Counted from the first letter of the stretch, positions 45,182 through 54,122 are shown. The stretch: 64,000 bases of DNA from Methanomassiliicoccaceae archaeon (GCA_034928305.1 JAYFOZ010000002.1:310001-374000), one strand, 5' to 3'. The notes: generated by a model from the sequence alone, not told the origin. Numbers and translations are program-made.

Positions 45182-45721
45182 ATGTCCGTCGATAAAATAA
45201 TCGAGTCGCTTATGAGGCACAGGGGAGTTAGGAAAGTAACGCTCCTAGAAGACGACTTGGTCGACATAATAAAGGAAGAAGAGAGCCAGATAGTCAGCGC
45301 TTTCGGCATCCCGATCGTGAACGAGGCCATGGAGGAGTGTTTATCGAAGGACATCAAACTATGCATCTATTGCGACTATTCTTTCGAGCATCCCGATGAC
45401 AGCATCATGTTCATGAAGGACGGGGAGGGCAGAATAGTCGGTCAGGACATCGCCGACTCGAAGCGGTCCCAATTTGAGGGAAAAGACAACATAATATGGC
45501 TTTCTGAAGACTTCATACTGTATCCCGACGCCGACATGGGCCCGGATATACAGATTGTCATGGTGTCCCAAATATACCATGGATTCTCAGAGGAGGACGG
45601 GGTTTCCGAAGCGGTGGTATTCTCACCGGCAACCACCACGGACTGCATCATAAAATCCAGATGCGGGGACCCGCGGGACTCGCAAATAGCCTCTGCGATT
45701 ATGGGACTGACGCTGAACTGA
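45182..45721 (+). CDS. Hypothetical protein
   Basis: From the ATG at 45182 the product has 179 residues, is acidic and soluble, and shows no membrane segment. The central part (KLCIYCDYSFEHPDD, MFMKDGEGRIVGQDI, IWLSEDFILYPDADMGPDIQIVMVSQIYHG) suggests a mixed alpha/beta domain. I do not recognise it. A TATA-like TTAAGTATTTTG lies just upstream. It ends three bases from the convergent nikR gene. Confidence 0.6.
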   Translation: MSVDKIIESLMRHRGVRKVTLLEDDLVDIIKEEESQIVSAFGIPIVNEAMEECLSKDIKLCIYCDYSFEHPDDSIMFMKDGEGRIVGQDIADSKRSQFEGKDNIIWLSEDFILYPDADMGPDIQIVMVSQIYHGFSEEDGVSEAVVFSPATTTDCIIKSRCGDPRDSQIASAIMGLTLN

Positions 45722-45723
45722 CG

Positions 45724-46164
45724 TCACTTGCGGGCGCCCAGGTGGTGCATGTTGCCTGATTTCGGCGACACCATCGTAAGCCTTCCCCTGAGGACGCCCT
45801 TGATGGACGTGATCTCCGATGCGAGCTTCTTCAGCGAGCCCAGCTTGCCTTCCACTATGAGTATCTCCATGCAACGGTCGTGGTCCAGGTGCACATGTAT
45901 GGACGTGTTCACGTTACCGGAGTGGTCGTGCTGAATGTCGGTCAGCTTGTCTCCCACATTGGTTACGTTGTGGTCGTACACCATCACTATGACTCCGACC
46001 ATGTACTCTTCATCGTTTTTCCACTCGCTCTCTGCCAGCGAATCGCGCACCAGGTCCCTGATGGCCTCGGACCTGCTTACGTAGCCTTTGTTAGATATCG
46101 ATTCGTCGAACTCCCTGAGGAGTTCTGGTTCAAGTGAAACGCCTATGCGGGTGACGCCGTCCAT
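45724..46164 (-). CDS. nikR: Nickel-responsive regulator NikR
   Basis: The protein has an N-terminal ribbon-helix-helix (TRIGVSLEPELLREFDESI, SRSEAIRDLVRDSL) and a C-terminal ACT domain with the nickel ligands: His in VYDHNV and in SIHVHLDHDRCMEI, where the two His and the Cys match the square-planar site. It represses nickel uptake when nickel is plentiful, relevant for MCR and hydrogenases. I take the ATG at 46164 rather than the TTG three codons earlier. No nickel transporter is next to it. Confidence 0.92.
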   Translation of the reverse strand: MDGVTRIGVSLEPELLREFDESISNKGYVSRSEAIRDLVRDSLAESEWKNDEEYMVGVIVMVYDHNVTNVGDKLTDIQHDHSGNVNTSIHVHLDHDRCMEILIVEGKLGSLKKLASEITSIKGVLRGRLTMVSPKSGNMHHLGARK

Positions 46165-46273
46165 GAACCCCAATCACATTTGGGCCGTAATAATACTGTC
46201 GGAAGTCTTGTATCCTTAACGCATAAGTTCTGGAAGCAGGGAGATTTATCATTTAGCGCCGCGATACCAATCC

Positions 46274-47068
46274 GTGGAGACATATTCGGAACGCATAGGT
46301 GAAGCGCTGGATTCCGCGGTCAGGGACGCGGTCTCCGGAAAAAAGGTCGCGGTTGCATTCTCGGGAGGTCTGGATTCCGGACTGGTAGCGGCACTGGCCG
46401 CAAAATATGCGGAAAGCGTGGTCCTGTACACGGCAGGGTCCGATGTCTCCTATGATGTTATCAATTCCAGGGACGCCTCGTCAAAGATGGGGCTGCCGTG
46501 GATACACATACCTCTGCACGAAGGAAACATCGAAACAATCCTCAGAGAGATGGTCCGTTTTACTGGAACTACATCTCCGCTCACCCTCTCGTTCGAGGTC
46601 CCGACGTTCTGTGTGACAAAAGGATCGGAAGAGAAATTTATCCTAGGCGGCATGGGTTCGGACGAGCTTTTCGCAGGATACCATAAGTATATGGGGATGC
46701 CGGAGGAGGAGTTCCGCAGGAACAGCGCAGAGGACATGGAAAAGCTTATGACGGAAGTTGTGGAACATGAGGACAAGGTCGCAGTCGCGTCGGGTAAAAC
46801 AATGATAAGGCCCTTCACGTCCCCGGAGGTCCAGAATGTTGCGCGTTCCATTCCGTTCGGTATTCTGGAGCCCAAGGACGAGAGCTCAAGGAAAGCGGTC
46901 CTAAAAGTGCTGGCGCTGAGCTGGGGCCTCGATTTCATAGCAGATAAAAGCAAGAAGGCGGCCCAGTACGGCTCGGGAGCCACGGACCTCATCAAGGCAA
47001 CAGCCAAGAGGAAGGGGATGACCCAGCACCAGTATATCTCGATGATATGCAAAGAAGAGCTCGATTGA
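46274..47068 (+). CDS. Asparagine synthase-like ATP pyrophosphatase without glutaminase domain
   Basis: The 264-residue protein has the PP-loop VAFSGGLDSGLVAALAA near residue 27 and ILGGMGSDELFAGYHKY near 125, the two signatures of the asparagine synthetase C-terminal domain. The N-terminal glutamine amidotransferase half is absent, and so is any partner in the neighbourhood. It would activate a carboxylate with ATP and accept ammonia or another nucleophile; asparagine is not guaranteed as product. A GTG at 46274 starts it; folC follows after ten bases. Confidence 0.78.
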   Translation: METYSERIGEALDSAVRDAVSGKKVAVAFSGGLDSGLVAALAAKYAESVVLYTAGSDVSYDVINSRDASSKMGLPWIHIPLHEGNIETILREMVRFTGTTSPLTLSFEVPTFCVTKGSEEKFILGGMGSDELFAGYHKYMGMPEEEFRRNSAEDMEKLMTEVVEHEDKVAVASGKTMIRPFTSPEVQNVARSIPFGILEPKDESSRKAVLKVLALSWGLDFIADKSKKAAQYGSGATDLIKATAKRKGMTQHQYISMICKEELD

Positions 47069-47078
47069 TAGTGTTTAT

Positions 47079-48446
47079 ATGAGACCCCAGTCATCCGCTC
47101 CCGTGAGCATCGACAATGCCGACAAGGAACAGTTCCTCAGTTGGCTTTACGGCCTAAGCGTGCACGGAATAAAGCTGGGATTGAGAAACATCACCGAACT
47201 GCTGGAACGCCTGGGCAATCCTCAGGAAGCTTTCAGCAGCGTGCATGTGGCGGGTACGGACGGAAAGGGGTCCGTCTGCGCGATAATATCCGCGGTCCTT
47301 ATCGACGGAAAAGTCAGGACCGGAACGTTCACTTCACCGCATATCCTGAACTTCAACGAGCGCATAACCGTCGACGGAGTTCCGATCACCGACGAGGAGC
47401 TGGCGTGCATGGCATCGGTCACGGTCCCTCATGTCAAGGCGATGGCCGGAAAGGGGATGCTATGCACCTTCTTCGAGGTTACGACGGCCATTGCATTTCT
47501 CTATTTCAAAGAGAAAGGAGTTGAATACGCCGTCGTGGAGGTAGGCATGGGCGGCAGGTTCGATGCAACAAATGTGATAGTACCAGAGGTAAGTATCATT
47601 AACAATATCAGTTTGGAGCACACCGAATATCTCGGGAATACGATAGAAGAGATAGCGTTTGAAAAGGCCGGTATAATAAAAGAGGGCGTACCGTGCGTTA
47701 CGATAAATCCCGAGCCGGCCCTCTCGGTCATAAGGAAGGTCGCCGAAGAAAGGAGATCCCCGCTCACGCGCATAAATCCTGATGACATTTCCGTGATATC
47801 GGTTTCAGCGGAAGGCACCGAGTTCACATACAAGGAAGAGAAATATTTTGTATCGATCCCGGGGAGGCATCAGGCCCGGAACGCTTCGATTGCAATAGAG
47901 GCCCTGTCAAAGCTGAAGATCTACGGACACAGGTGCAGATGCAGGATCAAGCCCGGACTCAGCAAGATAAACTGGCCCTGCAGGATGCAGAGGGTGGAGG
48001 GGACGCCGTTCATCGTGGACGTTTCCCATACATTTGCCGGATCTTCATGCCTGAGCTCGGATATAAGAGACATCTACGGAAAGGTGCTCGTTGTTTTCGG
48101 TATTTTGGGCGATAAGGACATAGAACACGTCTCAAAGAACATATCCGATATAGCCAGCAGAATAATTTTAACAAAACCGGATTCAGTAAGGGCGGCGCCT
48201 TTGGAAAGGATTTCTGAGATAATGGCCAAATATTCCGATGTTGTGGCCATAAGGGAAAGCGTAGGCGATGCGATGGACCTTGCGCTAAGCATAAGGGAGC
48301 CCGATGAGTTGATATTGGTGACAGGCTCTTTCTACATGGCCGGAGATGCACTGAAGTGGTTGGAAAAGACATATCCTGGATCCTCGACACGCTGTCTGAG
48401 GAGTATGAAAGCGGAGCATACCCCGGAAGGTCCTCGGAAGGACTGA
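47079..48446 (+). CDS. folC: Folylpolyglutamate synthase-type Mur ligase
   Basis: The 455-residue protein follows the FolC pattern: LSVHGIKLGLRNITELLERLG, the P-loop VAGTDGKGSVCAII, GTFTSPHILNFNERI, FEVTTAIAFLYF, VEVGMGGRFDATNV, HTEYLGNTIEEIAFEKAGI and DVSHTFAG. It adds glutamate to a pterin-type cofactor (tetrahydrofolate or a related archaeal pterin). Its last 30 residues (after WLEKTYPG) read through the start of nth in another frame and look unconserved. It overlaps nth by 91 bases. Confidence 0.9.
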   Translation: MRPQSSAPVSIDNADKEQFLSWLYGLSVHGIKLGLRNITELLERLGNPQEAFSSVHVAGTDGKGSVCAIISAVLIDGKVRTGTFTSPHILNFNERITVDGVPITDEELACMASVTVPHVKAMAGKGMLCTFFEVTTAIAFLYFKEKGVEYAVVEVGMGGRFDATNVIVPEVSIINNISLEHTEYLGNTIEEIAFEKAGIIKEGVPCVTINPEPALSVIRKVAEERRSPLTRINPDDISVISVSAEGTEFTYKEEKYFVSIPGRHQARNASIAIEALSKLKIYGHRCRCRIKPGLSKINWPCRMQRVEGTPFIVDVSHTFAGSSCLSSDIRDIYGKVLVVFGILGDKDIEHVSKNISDIASRIILTKPDSVRAAPLERISEIMAKYSDVVAIRESVGDAMDLALSIREPDELILVTGSFYMAGDALKWLEKTYPGSSTRCLRSMKAEHTPEGPRKD

Positions 48447-49009
48447 ACCCGGAATGGCCCTGCGATCCGTTCCATGTTCTGGTGGCCACAATACTTTCTC
48501 AGAGGACGAAGGACGACAACACCCGCAAAGCATCAGATCGTCTTTTCACCGCATTTCCGACCATGGACCTGATGGCCGGAGCGGACGTTGAATTAGTTTC
48601 CGAGCTAGTTCGTCCTGCGGGATTTCCGAATCAGAAAGCCAAGGCGATCGTCGACTGCTGCAACATACTATTGTCGGAATACGGCGGCGAGGTGCCTGAA
48701 GAAACCGAAGAGCTTCTCAGGTTGCCGATGGTAGGAAGGAAGACCGCGGCCTGCGTTCGGTCGTACGCCATGTGCATTCCCGCAATATGCGTCGATACGC
48801 ATGTTCACCGCATAGCGAATCTGATGGGATTGGTAAGCACAAAGTCCCCGGAAGACACGGAATATGCTCTTATGGAAATCACCCCGGAGGACAGGTGGAC
48901 GGATATCAACCGATATCTTGTACGTCACGGGCAGTTGGTGTGCAAACCGAACCGTCCCCAGTGCCAAATATGTTCGGTCGCATCGATGTGCGATTCGCGT
49001 CGCAGCTGA
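48356..49009 (+). CDS. nth: Endonuclease III
   Basis: The 217-residue protein has the helix-hairpin-helix LLRLPMVGRKTAACV with catalytic Lys, the catalytic Asp in VDTHVHRIANLMG, and the [4Fe-4S] loop C-x6-C-x2-C-x5-C at the C-terminus (VCKPNRPQCQICSVASMC). It removes oxidised pyrimidines and nicks abasic sites. The GTG at 48356 lies inside folC, giving an overlap of 91 bases that seems real because the early residues (WILDTLSEEYE) fit the family. Confidence 0.94.
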   Translation: MVGKDISWILDTLSEEYESGAYPGRSSEGLNPEWPCDPFHVLVATILSQRTKDDNTRKASDRLFTAFPTMDLMAGADVELVSELVRPAGFPNQKAKAIVDCCNILLSEYGGEVPEETEELLRLPMVGRKTAACVRSYAMCIPAICVDTHVHRIANLMGLVSTKSPEDTEYALMEITPEDRWTDINRYLVRHGQLVCKPNRPQCQICSVASMCDSRRS

Positions 49010-49016
49010 AACGCTC

Positions 49017-49025
49017 TTTATTTAA
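49017..49025 (+). promoter_or_regulatory. TATA box of hypA
   Basis: TTTATTTAA is centred about 27 bases before the GTG of hypA, so transcription would start at or next to the first codon, giving a leaderless message. Confidence 0.5.
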
Positions 49026-49047
49026 TGAGTTAAAGTATTACAGTCGC

Positions 49048-49428
49048 GTGCACGAGGTATCTGTCATATCAGGCATGGTCAATGCCGTTCTCGAGGAACT
49101 GAAAAAATATGACGCCGTTTCAGTAGCCAGCGTCGACATCGTTATCGGCGATATGACACAGTTGGGCGATGAGCAGCTGCTGTTCGCCTACGAGATAGTA
49201 ACCAGAGATACAATGCTCGAGGGGTCGGTGCTCAACATAGAGCACGAACCGATCAATGTAGCGTGCAAAGAGTGCGGATATGACGGTCCGGTAGTGATGC
49301 TGGATGCAGGGGATTTCAGCTCCCATGCCATACCTGTGCTTTCCTGTCCGGAATGCGGCGGCCGGGTAAAGGTCACTTCGGGACAGTCATGCTGTGTCAG
49401 ATCTTTAGAGTTAGAGGAGAAGGAATAA
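49048..49428 (+). CDS. hypA: Hydrogenase nickel insertion protein HypA
   Basis: The protein of 126 residues must start at the GTG at 49048, because HypA needs Met-His at its N-terminus (MHEVSVISGMVNAVLEEL) for nickel binding. Although the frame is open further upstream into nth, that part is unrelated. The zinc site is CKECG and CPECGG in the second half. It hands nickel to [NiFe]-hydrogenases with HypB. Its TAA overlaps the hypD ATG. No ribosome site is visible, in keeping with a leaderless transcript. Confidence 0.92.
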   Translation: MHEVSVISGMVNAVLEELKKYDAVSVASVDIVIGDMTQLGDEQLLFAYEIVTRDTMLEGSVLNIEHEPINVACKECGYDGPVVMLDAGDFSSHAIPVLSCPECGGRVKVTSGQSCCVRSLELEEKE

Positions 49429-50507
49429 TGTTCAAATACAGGGACGAAGCGACTGCGAAACGTATCGTAGAGGGGATCAAAGAACAGGATGTGGACTGCA
49501 AGATAATGCACATATGCGGCACACATCAGGATACGATCGTTCGTTTCGGCCTTGACCAGATGCTTTCAGGCTCGGGAATACAGATATGCCAGGGCCCCGG
49601 CTGCCCCGTCTGCGTGACAACGAGCAGAGAGTTAGCAGAAGTAATTACATTGGCCAAGAACGGTGTCACCGTGACCGCGTTCGGCGATATGATGAGGGTA
49701 CCGACCCCTATAGGTTCGCTTTTCGACGCAAAAGCCGGAGGAGCGGACGTACGTATCGTTTATTCCATAGAGGACGCTGTGAAAATGGCGAGGGACAAAA
49801 AGGGCGACACGGTGTTCGTCGGCGTAGGCTTCGAGACCACGGCGCCCTCTACATGCGTTCCCCTGAACAGGGACGACGTTCCCGAGAACTTCTCTGTTTA
49901 CAGTTGCCACAGGATATGCCCCCCTGTCATCCAGGCGCTTCTGGACATGGGAGAGAACAAGATCGACGGTTTCATAATGCCCGGCCATGTCGCCGTGATC
50001 ACAGGAATGGACATGTTCAGGCCGTTCTCGGAGAATTATCACGTTCCGCAGGTCGTGGCGGGATTCGAGCCGCTTGACATACTCATGTCGTGCTATATGC
50101 TGGCCAAGCAGATCTCCGAAGGAAGGTCGGAAGTGGAGAACGAGTACACGCGTCTTGTCAAAGAGCACGGCAACGAGAAGGCGAGGGAACTTATGGATCG
50201 CACCTATGATCCCGTAGACCGTAACTGGAGGGGCTTCCCCGTCATAAAAAAGAGCGCGCTGGCACTTAAGCCCGCCTATGCGGATCACGATGCGACAAAG
50301 ATCCATGAAGATATTATTGCCGAGACCCCCCAGGTCGAGGAAGAGGCGAAGGGATGCAGGTGCGGAGAGGTTCTGCGCGGATTGATAACATCTGAGGAAT
50401 GTCCTATGTTCGGGAGGGTATGCAAGCCCAGCAATCCCAGCGGACCTTGTATGGTCTCCGCGGAGGGCAGCTGCAACATAGCTTACAGATTCTCAGCAAA
50501 GAGGTGA
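49428..50507 (+). CDS. hypD: Hydrogenase maturation protein HypD
   Basis: The 359-residue protein contains MHICGTHQDTIVRFGL, CQGPGCPVCVT, GVGFETTAPSTC and IMPGHVAVITG, and Cys residues of its [4Fe-4S] cluster late in the chain (GCRCGEVLRG, CPMFGRVC). HypD with HypC assembles the Fe(CN)2CO unit of [NiFe]-hydrogenases. AGGAGAAGGA precedes the ATG. HypA lies directly upstream and a hypothetical gene follows five bases later. Confidence 0.95.
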   Translation: MFKYRDEATAKRIVEGIKEQDVDCKIMHICGTHQDTIVRFGLDQMLSGSGIQICQGPGCPVCVTTSRELAEVITLAKNGVTVTAFGDMMRVPTPIGSLFDAKAGGADVRIVYSIEDAVKMARDKKGDTVFVGVGFETTAPSTCVPLNRDDVPENFSVYSCHRICPPVIQALLDMGENKIDGFIMPGHVAVITGMDMFRPFSENYHVPQVVAGFEPLDILMSCYMLAKQISEGRSEVENEYTRLVKEHGNEKARELMDRTYDPVDRNWRGFPVIKKSALALKPAYADHDATKIHEDIIAETPQVEEEAKGCRCGEVLRGLITSEECPMFGRVCKPSNPSGPCMVSAEGSCNIAYRFSAKR

Positions 50508-50512
50508 AAAAA

Positions 50513-51070
50513 ATGCAACCAATAGCTGCGCCCGCGACGGGCAAGAAAAACGTCCTGATAGTAACCAACGATTCCCAGGTTTTTCTCTCAAAGAGGCTTG
50601 AGGCCGCCGGAGACATATTCGGAGGTCGCGTGACCGAGGTCAGGGACTTCTTCAAGAGACTCGATGCAGAGTTCGGTAAGGAAGGCAACGGTAAATGTAA
50701 CGTCTCATTTGGAATAATCTCAACATTGTTCGGTTTCGTTCCCAGCACCTATGCGATATCATCCTATACCTATGCAATGTGCAACAAGGAGCAGTACGAG
50801 GCGGCGCAGGTCAGAAAAGATTACGCCGGAGTCCTGGAATACGTCTCCAGAGGTTATGATATGGTCATCGTATGCGTTCCCAAAGAGATGTTCAGGATAC
50901 TGATCGACAACAACGCTCTCCACGATGGCAAGGTCGTAGCGGTCACATCGAAAGAGTTCGAGCCCTTATGCAAAGAGAGGAACTGGACCTTCCTAGAGAG
51001 GAAAGGCGCAAGGATCGGAAATGAGAATGCGGAGAAAATAAGGGAGAAGGTTTCAGAGCTCACAGTCTGA
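50513..51070 (+). CDS. Hypothetical protein cotranscribed with hypD
   Basis: From the ATG at 50513 (after GAGGTGAAAAAA) the 185-residue soluble protein starts with a Pro/Ala-rich leader and a Rossmann-like strand (KKNVLIVTNDSQVFLSKRL). It then has NVSFGIISTLFGFVPSTYAI, a conserved-looking stretch, and MVIVCVPKEMFRIL. I do not recognise a family with certainty. Its place five bases after hypD suggests a part in hydrogenase maturation or regulation, but that is association only. It ends inside the convergent AlkD-like gene. Confidence 0.65.
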   Translation: MQPIAAPATGKKNVLIVTNDSQVFLSKRLEAAGDIFGGRVTEVRDFFKRLDAEFGKEGNGKCNVSFGIISTLFGFVPSTYAISSYTYAMCNKEQYEAAQVRKDYAGVLEYVSRGYDMVIVCVPKEMFRILIDNNALHDGKVVAVTSKEFEPLCKERNWTFLERKGARIGNENAEKIREKVSELTV

Positions 51071-51734
51071 AACTTTTCACTCTTTCGCGCATGGCATCGT
51101 CTGCACGACGGGATTCGCGAACCTTACTTATAGCAAGGTTCTGGACATCTCTGCCGAGCTTGCCGGTTCTGAGCAGGGCTTCGGTCCTGTCTTGATATTT
51201 GAGGTAGCAGTACGATAGTGTCCACGCCGCGCCCATCTTGTAATAGTACCCGTCGTTTTTATACAAGGTAAAACGTGCCAGCACACCATCTATGTGCTCT
51301 TCGTCCAAGAATTTGGAGAGCATCATCACAGCACCTACGCGCATTTTGAACTCTTCGCCGGAGGCTAAAAGCTCACCGCAATATTCCCAAAGTTCATCCT
51401 TTATTTCCGCGGATGCTTTCCAATCCCCGCAGAATATATCGCATACGGCCCAGTTATCAATGGAGGGAACGAATCTTTTTGTAAGTTCCAGCCTCTCCCC
51501 GGGAGGCATTTTGGCATTTGCGATGACCAATGCCGCTATCATGTCCTCCTCTAAGACGATCATTTCTTCGGAAATAAAAGAGCGCCAATCATCTTCTATT
51601 ATTTTTGAAGCCATTTTTCTGAGCTTCGGCATTCTTACTCCGATGAGGTCTTTTTTGCTTTTAATCAGACCACTGTTGAAATTTTTGTATTTGGTGTCGC
51701 TTTCGCTTCGAAGTTCTCCAATTAGCCTGGTCAA
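51060..51734 (-). CDS. AlkD-like DNA alkylation repair protein
   Basis: The 224-residue, helix-rich protein matches the AlkD/HEAT-like glycosylase family: IGVRMPKLRKMASKI near residue 31, NWAVCDIFCGDWK with the conserved Trp-x-x-Cys-Asp region near 93, and DGYYYKMGAAWTLSYCY near 160. It excises alkylated bases or binds distorted DNA. It is translated with ogt (overlap of four bases), forming an alkylation-repair pair. Confidence 0.88.
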   Translation of the reverse strand: MTRLIGELRSESDTKYKNFNSGLIKSKKDLIGVRMPKLRKMASKIIEDDWRSFISEEMIVLEEDMIAALVIANAKMPPGERLELTKRFVPSIDNWAVCDIFCGDWKASAEIKDELWEYCGELLASGEEFKMRVGAVMMLSKFLDEEHIDGVLARFTLYKNDGYYYKMGAAWTLSYCYLKYQDRTEALLRTGKLGRDVQNLAISKVRESRRADDAMRERVKSFRL

Positions 51735-52207
51735 AGGAATTCGACCTCCAGTTTAAGGAGCTTGTTTTTCATGGTTTTTCCGCCGGCATAGAATCCGGTC
51801 CCGCCTGAAGATGGAATCACGCGATGACAGGGAATAAAAATCGGAATGAGATTCTTGCCGCAGGCTGTTCCGACAGCCCTCGAAGCTCCGGGGCTTCCGA
51901 CGTCCTCGGCTATCTGACCGTAAGTCACCGTCTTTCCATACGGTATTTCAAGAATCCTTGACCAAACGGAATTCTGGAAGTCGGAGCCTTCATAGACCAA
52001 CGGAAGGTCGAACTTCTTCCGGCCCCCCGAAAGATATTCCTTAAGTTGGCCCGCAGCCTCGGCGATGACCTCTGTTTCACGGTCGACGGCACACGGAAGG
52101 TTGCAGCAAGGGAGGTAAAGTCCGCTTATTCTGCCTTCTCCGTCTTCGCTTATGCTCATCTTGCCGAAAAGCGTGACGTAAGTGAAAGTGTACCTGTCTA
52201 CGGTCAA
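51731..52207 (-). CDS. ogt: Methylated-DNA-protein cysteine methyltransferase
   Basis: The 158-residue protein has FQNSVWSRILEIPYGKTVTYGQIAEDVG and the active-site PCHRVIPSSGG, with the acceptor Cys. It removes methyl groups from O6-methylguanine in a suicide reaction. The TTG at 52207 is supported by AGGAGG seven bases before it on the minus strand. The downstream AlkD-like gene shares the message. Confidence 0.94.
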   Translation of the reverse strand: MTVDRYTFTYVTLFGKMSISEDGEGRISGLYLPCCNLPCAVDRETEVIAEAAGQLKEYLSGGRKKFDLPLVYEGSDFQNSVWSRILEIPYGKTVTYGQIAEDVGSPGASRAVGTACGKNLIPIFIPCHRVIPSSGGTGFYAGGKTMKNKLLKLEVEFL

Positions 52208-52253
52208 TAAGTATCCTCCTAACGTTTATCTCACAGGTGACATATAGGATTTT

Positions 52254-53174
52254 GTGATAATCTGCGCCAGCAGACGTACAGATATTCCTGCATTTCATTC
52301 GGAATGGCTGATGAACCGGCTCAGGGCAGGCTATGCCATGGTGCGTAACCCAATATGCGACAATGTCGTCTACAAGGTCGACCTCGACCCCAGGAGCGTA
52401 GGGTGTCTTTACTTTATTTCTAAAAATCCCAAACCCCTTCTGCCCTATCTTGAAGAGATCGAAGGAATGGGATACAGCATCATCTTTCAGATCACTATGA
52501 CGCCATACGGTAAAGAGATCGAACCAGGCGTTCCCGACAAAGCATCAGTGGCAGACGCTTTCAGGGAAATATCCGAAAGATTCGGGAGCGACCGCACGAC
52601 GTGGCGCTATGACCCGGTCATAATCGACGAAAGATACAATATGAGATATCATGAAAGAAAGTTCAGGCTCCTTTGTTCCGAGCTTTCAGGGTACACCGAC
52701 AGATGTATCTTCAGTTTTCTCGATATGTATCCAAAGTTCGAGGAACTCAAAAGTACCAGATCACTCGCTTCCTCATCTCCTTTGCAGAGGGAGGACTTTA
52801 TGAGGATGATGGGCCCGATATCGAAAGAGTTCGGCATTCAGGCGAGCCTCTGCTGTTCATCCCGCGGATATCCGGAGTACGGGATCGATGGACGGGGATG
52901 CATAGACCGCGAAACAATGATATCATTGGGCATTCCGTTCGAGGACGTCTCCGGCAACATAAGGGACGGTTGCAGATGTGTCAAGAACATCGATATCGGT
53001 GCATATGATACATGCATGCACAACTGCGTTTATTGTTATGCGAACCGCATCACCCCGGATAAACGCGCGTCTAAGGAATACGACCCGGAGTCCGAGATGC
53101 TCTACGGGAAGGTGAGGGAGACGGATACCGTTACCGATATCACAGACAGACGTTCACGCATCACTGATTTCTGA
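52254..53174 (+). CDS. DUF1848 protein (radical-SAM-like)
   Basis: The 306-residue protein opens with CASRRTDIPAFHSEWLMNRL, the DUF1848 signature, and has FQITMTPYGKEIEPGVP, TWRYDPVIIDERY, and a C-terminal cysteine cluster GCRCVKNIDIGAYDTCMHNCVYCYAN. The closing C-x3-C-x2-C resembles the [4Fe-4S]/SAM motif, though at an unusual position at the C-terminus. Function unknown; it lies beside alkylation-repair genes, divergent from ogt. A GTG at 52254 starts it. Confidence 0.8.
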   Translation: MIICASRRTDIPAFHSEWLMNRLRAGYAMVRNPICDNVVYKVDLDPRSVGCLYFISKNPKPLLPYLEEIEGMGYSIIFQITMTPYGKEIEPGVPDKASVADAFREISERFGSDRTTWRYDPVIIDERYNMRYHERKFRLLCSELSGYTDRCIFSFLDMYPKFEELKSTRSLASSSPLQREDFMRMMGPISKEFGIQASLCCSSRGYPEYGIDGRGCIDRETMISLGIPFEDVSGNIRDGCRCVKNIDIGAYDTCMHNCVYCYANRITPDKRASKEYDPESEMLYGKVRETDTVTDITDRRSRITDF

Positions 53175-54122
53175 ACCGATCTCCTTATGCATACGCTTCT
53201 TCGAGAACATTACCGAGTCCATGAAGATGACCCAGCTTATCTCGACTACAATAGAGGTTGCAATCGCGACCATGGCTATGCCTGCGGCAGGCCCCATCGT
53301 CGCCGCGCACATTGCGATAGCGATCCCTTTGTTGCGGTAGGATACCATCAATACATCGGTAACGCGCTGATGCCAGTTGATCCCGGCCCTCTTCTCAGCG
53401 TACTCTACTCCCGTCCCCAGGGCGAAGGTCCTCAGGCCCGCTATGATCACGAATAAGAAGAGGGGAGTGAACTCGCGCGGGAAGTTGGTCGAGCTTACCG
53501 ACAGTATAACAAGGAACGAGATGAAGAGATTCATCATGATGGACATGGTATCTCTGCTGATCTTCACCTTGGTAAGCAGTCTTGACAGTACCAACGGGAC
53601 ACCGATAATCTCCAGGACGGTTATTATCACATCTGTCATGTCTACTGTCTTTCCCAATGTGATGTAAATTATGAAGGGGATCCAGAGAAGGGATGCTACG
53701 TATACGAGTATGGTGCCCCTCGCGGCGTGCTCCATGTCCCCCCTCAATATGTAAGAGAGCGGGGCGACCGAAGCTGCAAACGGAGCCGCGGCCACAAATA
53801 CCAGACCTACGGAGTACGGGCCCCAGGACGTGTCCTTCATAAGCAGATAGCCTGCGATCGGGGTCGCGGCCGCCACTACAAGTCCAAGAAGCAAAGCTCT
53901 GGTGACCGAGCGGCCGTTCTTGACAGGGTCCAGATTTTTATAGGGGATACGGGAGAGCGAGATGGTCAGCATGACCGCAAGCACAAAAACCGTGAGGTCG
54001 CTTCTGATTTCTGGAACCAATATGTCCCCGGGAAAATAACCGGACAAATTCAGCAACAGTGAAAAAACCAGTGCAACAGACATCACGATGGCGCTGCTTG
54101 CGAGAACCTCCTTTGCCCTCAT
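53154..54122 (-). CDS. Bile acid:sodium symporter-family transporter
   Basis: The 322-residue protein has about nine to ten membrane segments and the pattern of the BASS/ACR3-like superfamily: SYRNKGIAIAMCAATMGPAAGIAM late in the chain and VGLVFVAAAPFAASVAPLSYIL in the middle. It probably exports or imports an organic anion with sodium. It lacks the Cys of arsenite carriers in the APC position (here AAPFAAS), which argues against arsenite. It converges on the DUF1848 gene with a 21-base overlap. Confidence 0.75.
   Translation of the reverse strand: MRAKEVLASSAIVMSVALVFSLLLNLSGYFPGDILVPEIRSDLTVFVLAVMLTISLSRIPYKNLDPVKNGRSVTRALLLGLVVAAATPIAGYLLMKDTSWGPYSVGLVFVAAAPFAASVAPLSYILRGDMEHAARGTILVYVASLLWIPFIIYITLGKTVDMTDVIITVLEIIGVPLVLSRLLTKVKISRDTMSIMMNLFISFLVILSVSSTNFPREFTPLFLFVIIAGLRTFALGTGVEYAEKRAGINWHQRVTDVLMVSYRNKGIAIAMCAATMGPAAGIAMVAIATSIVVEISWVIFMDSVMFSKKRMHKEIGSEISDA

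Noticed and set aside
46165-46273. NikR operator between nikR and the Asn-synthase-like gene
   Set aside because: No inverted repeat of the known NikR type was seen.
48772-49047. Upstream extension of the HypA frame
   Set aside because: HypA needs His directly after the first Met; the extension runs through nth in another frame.
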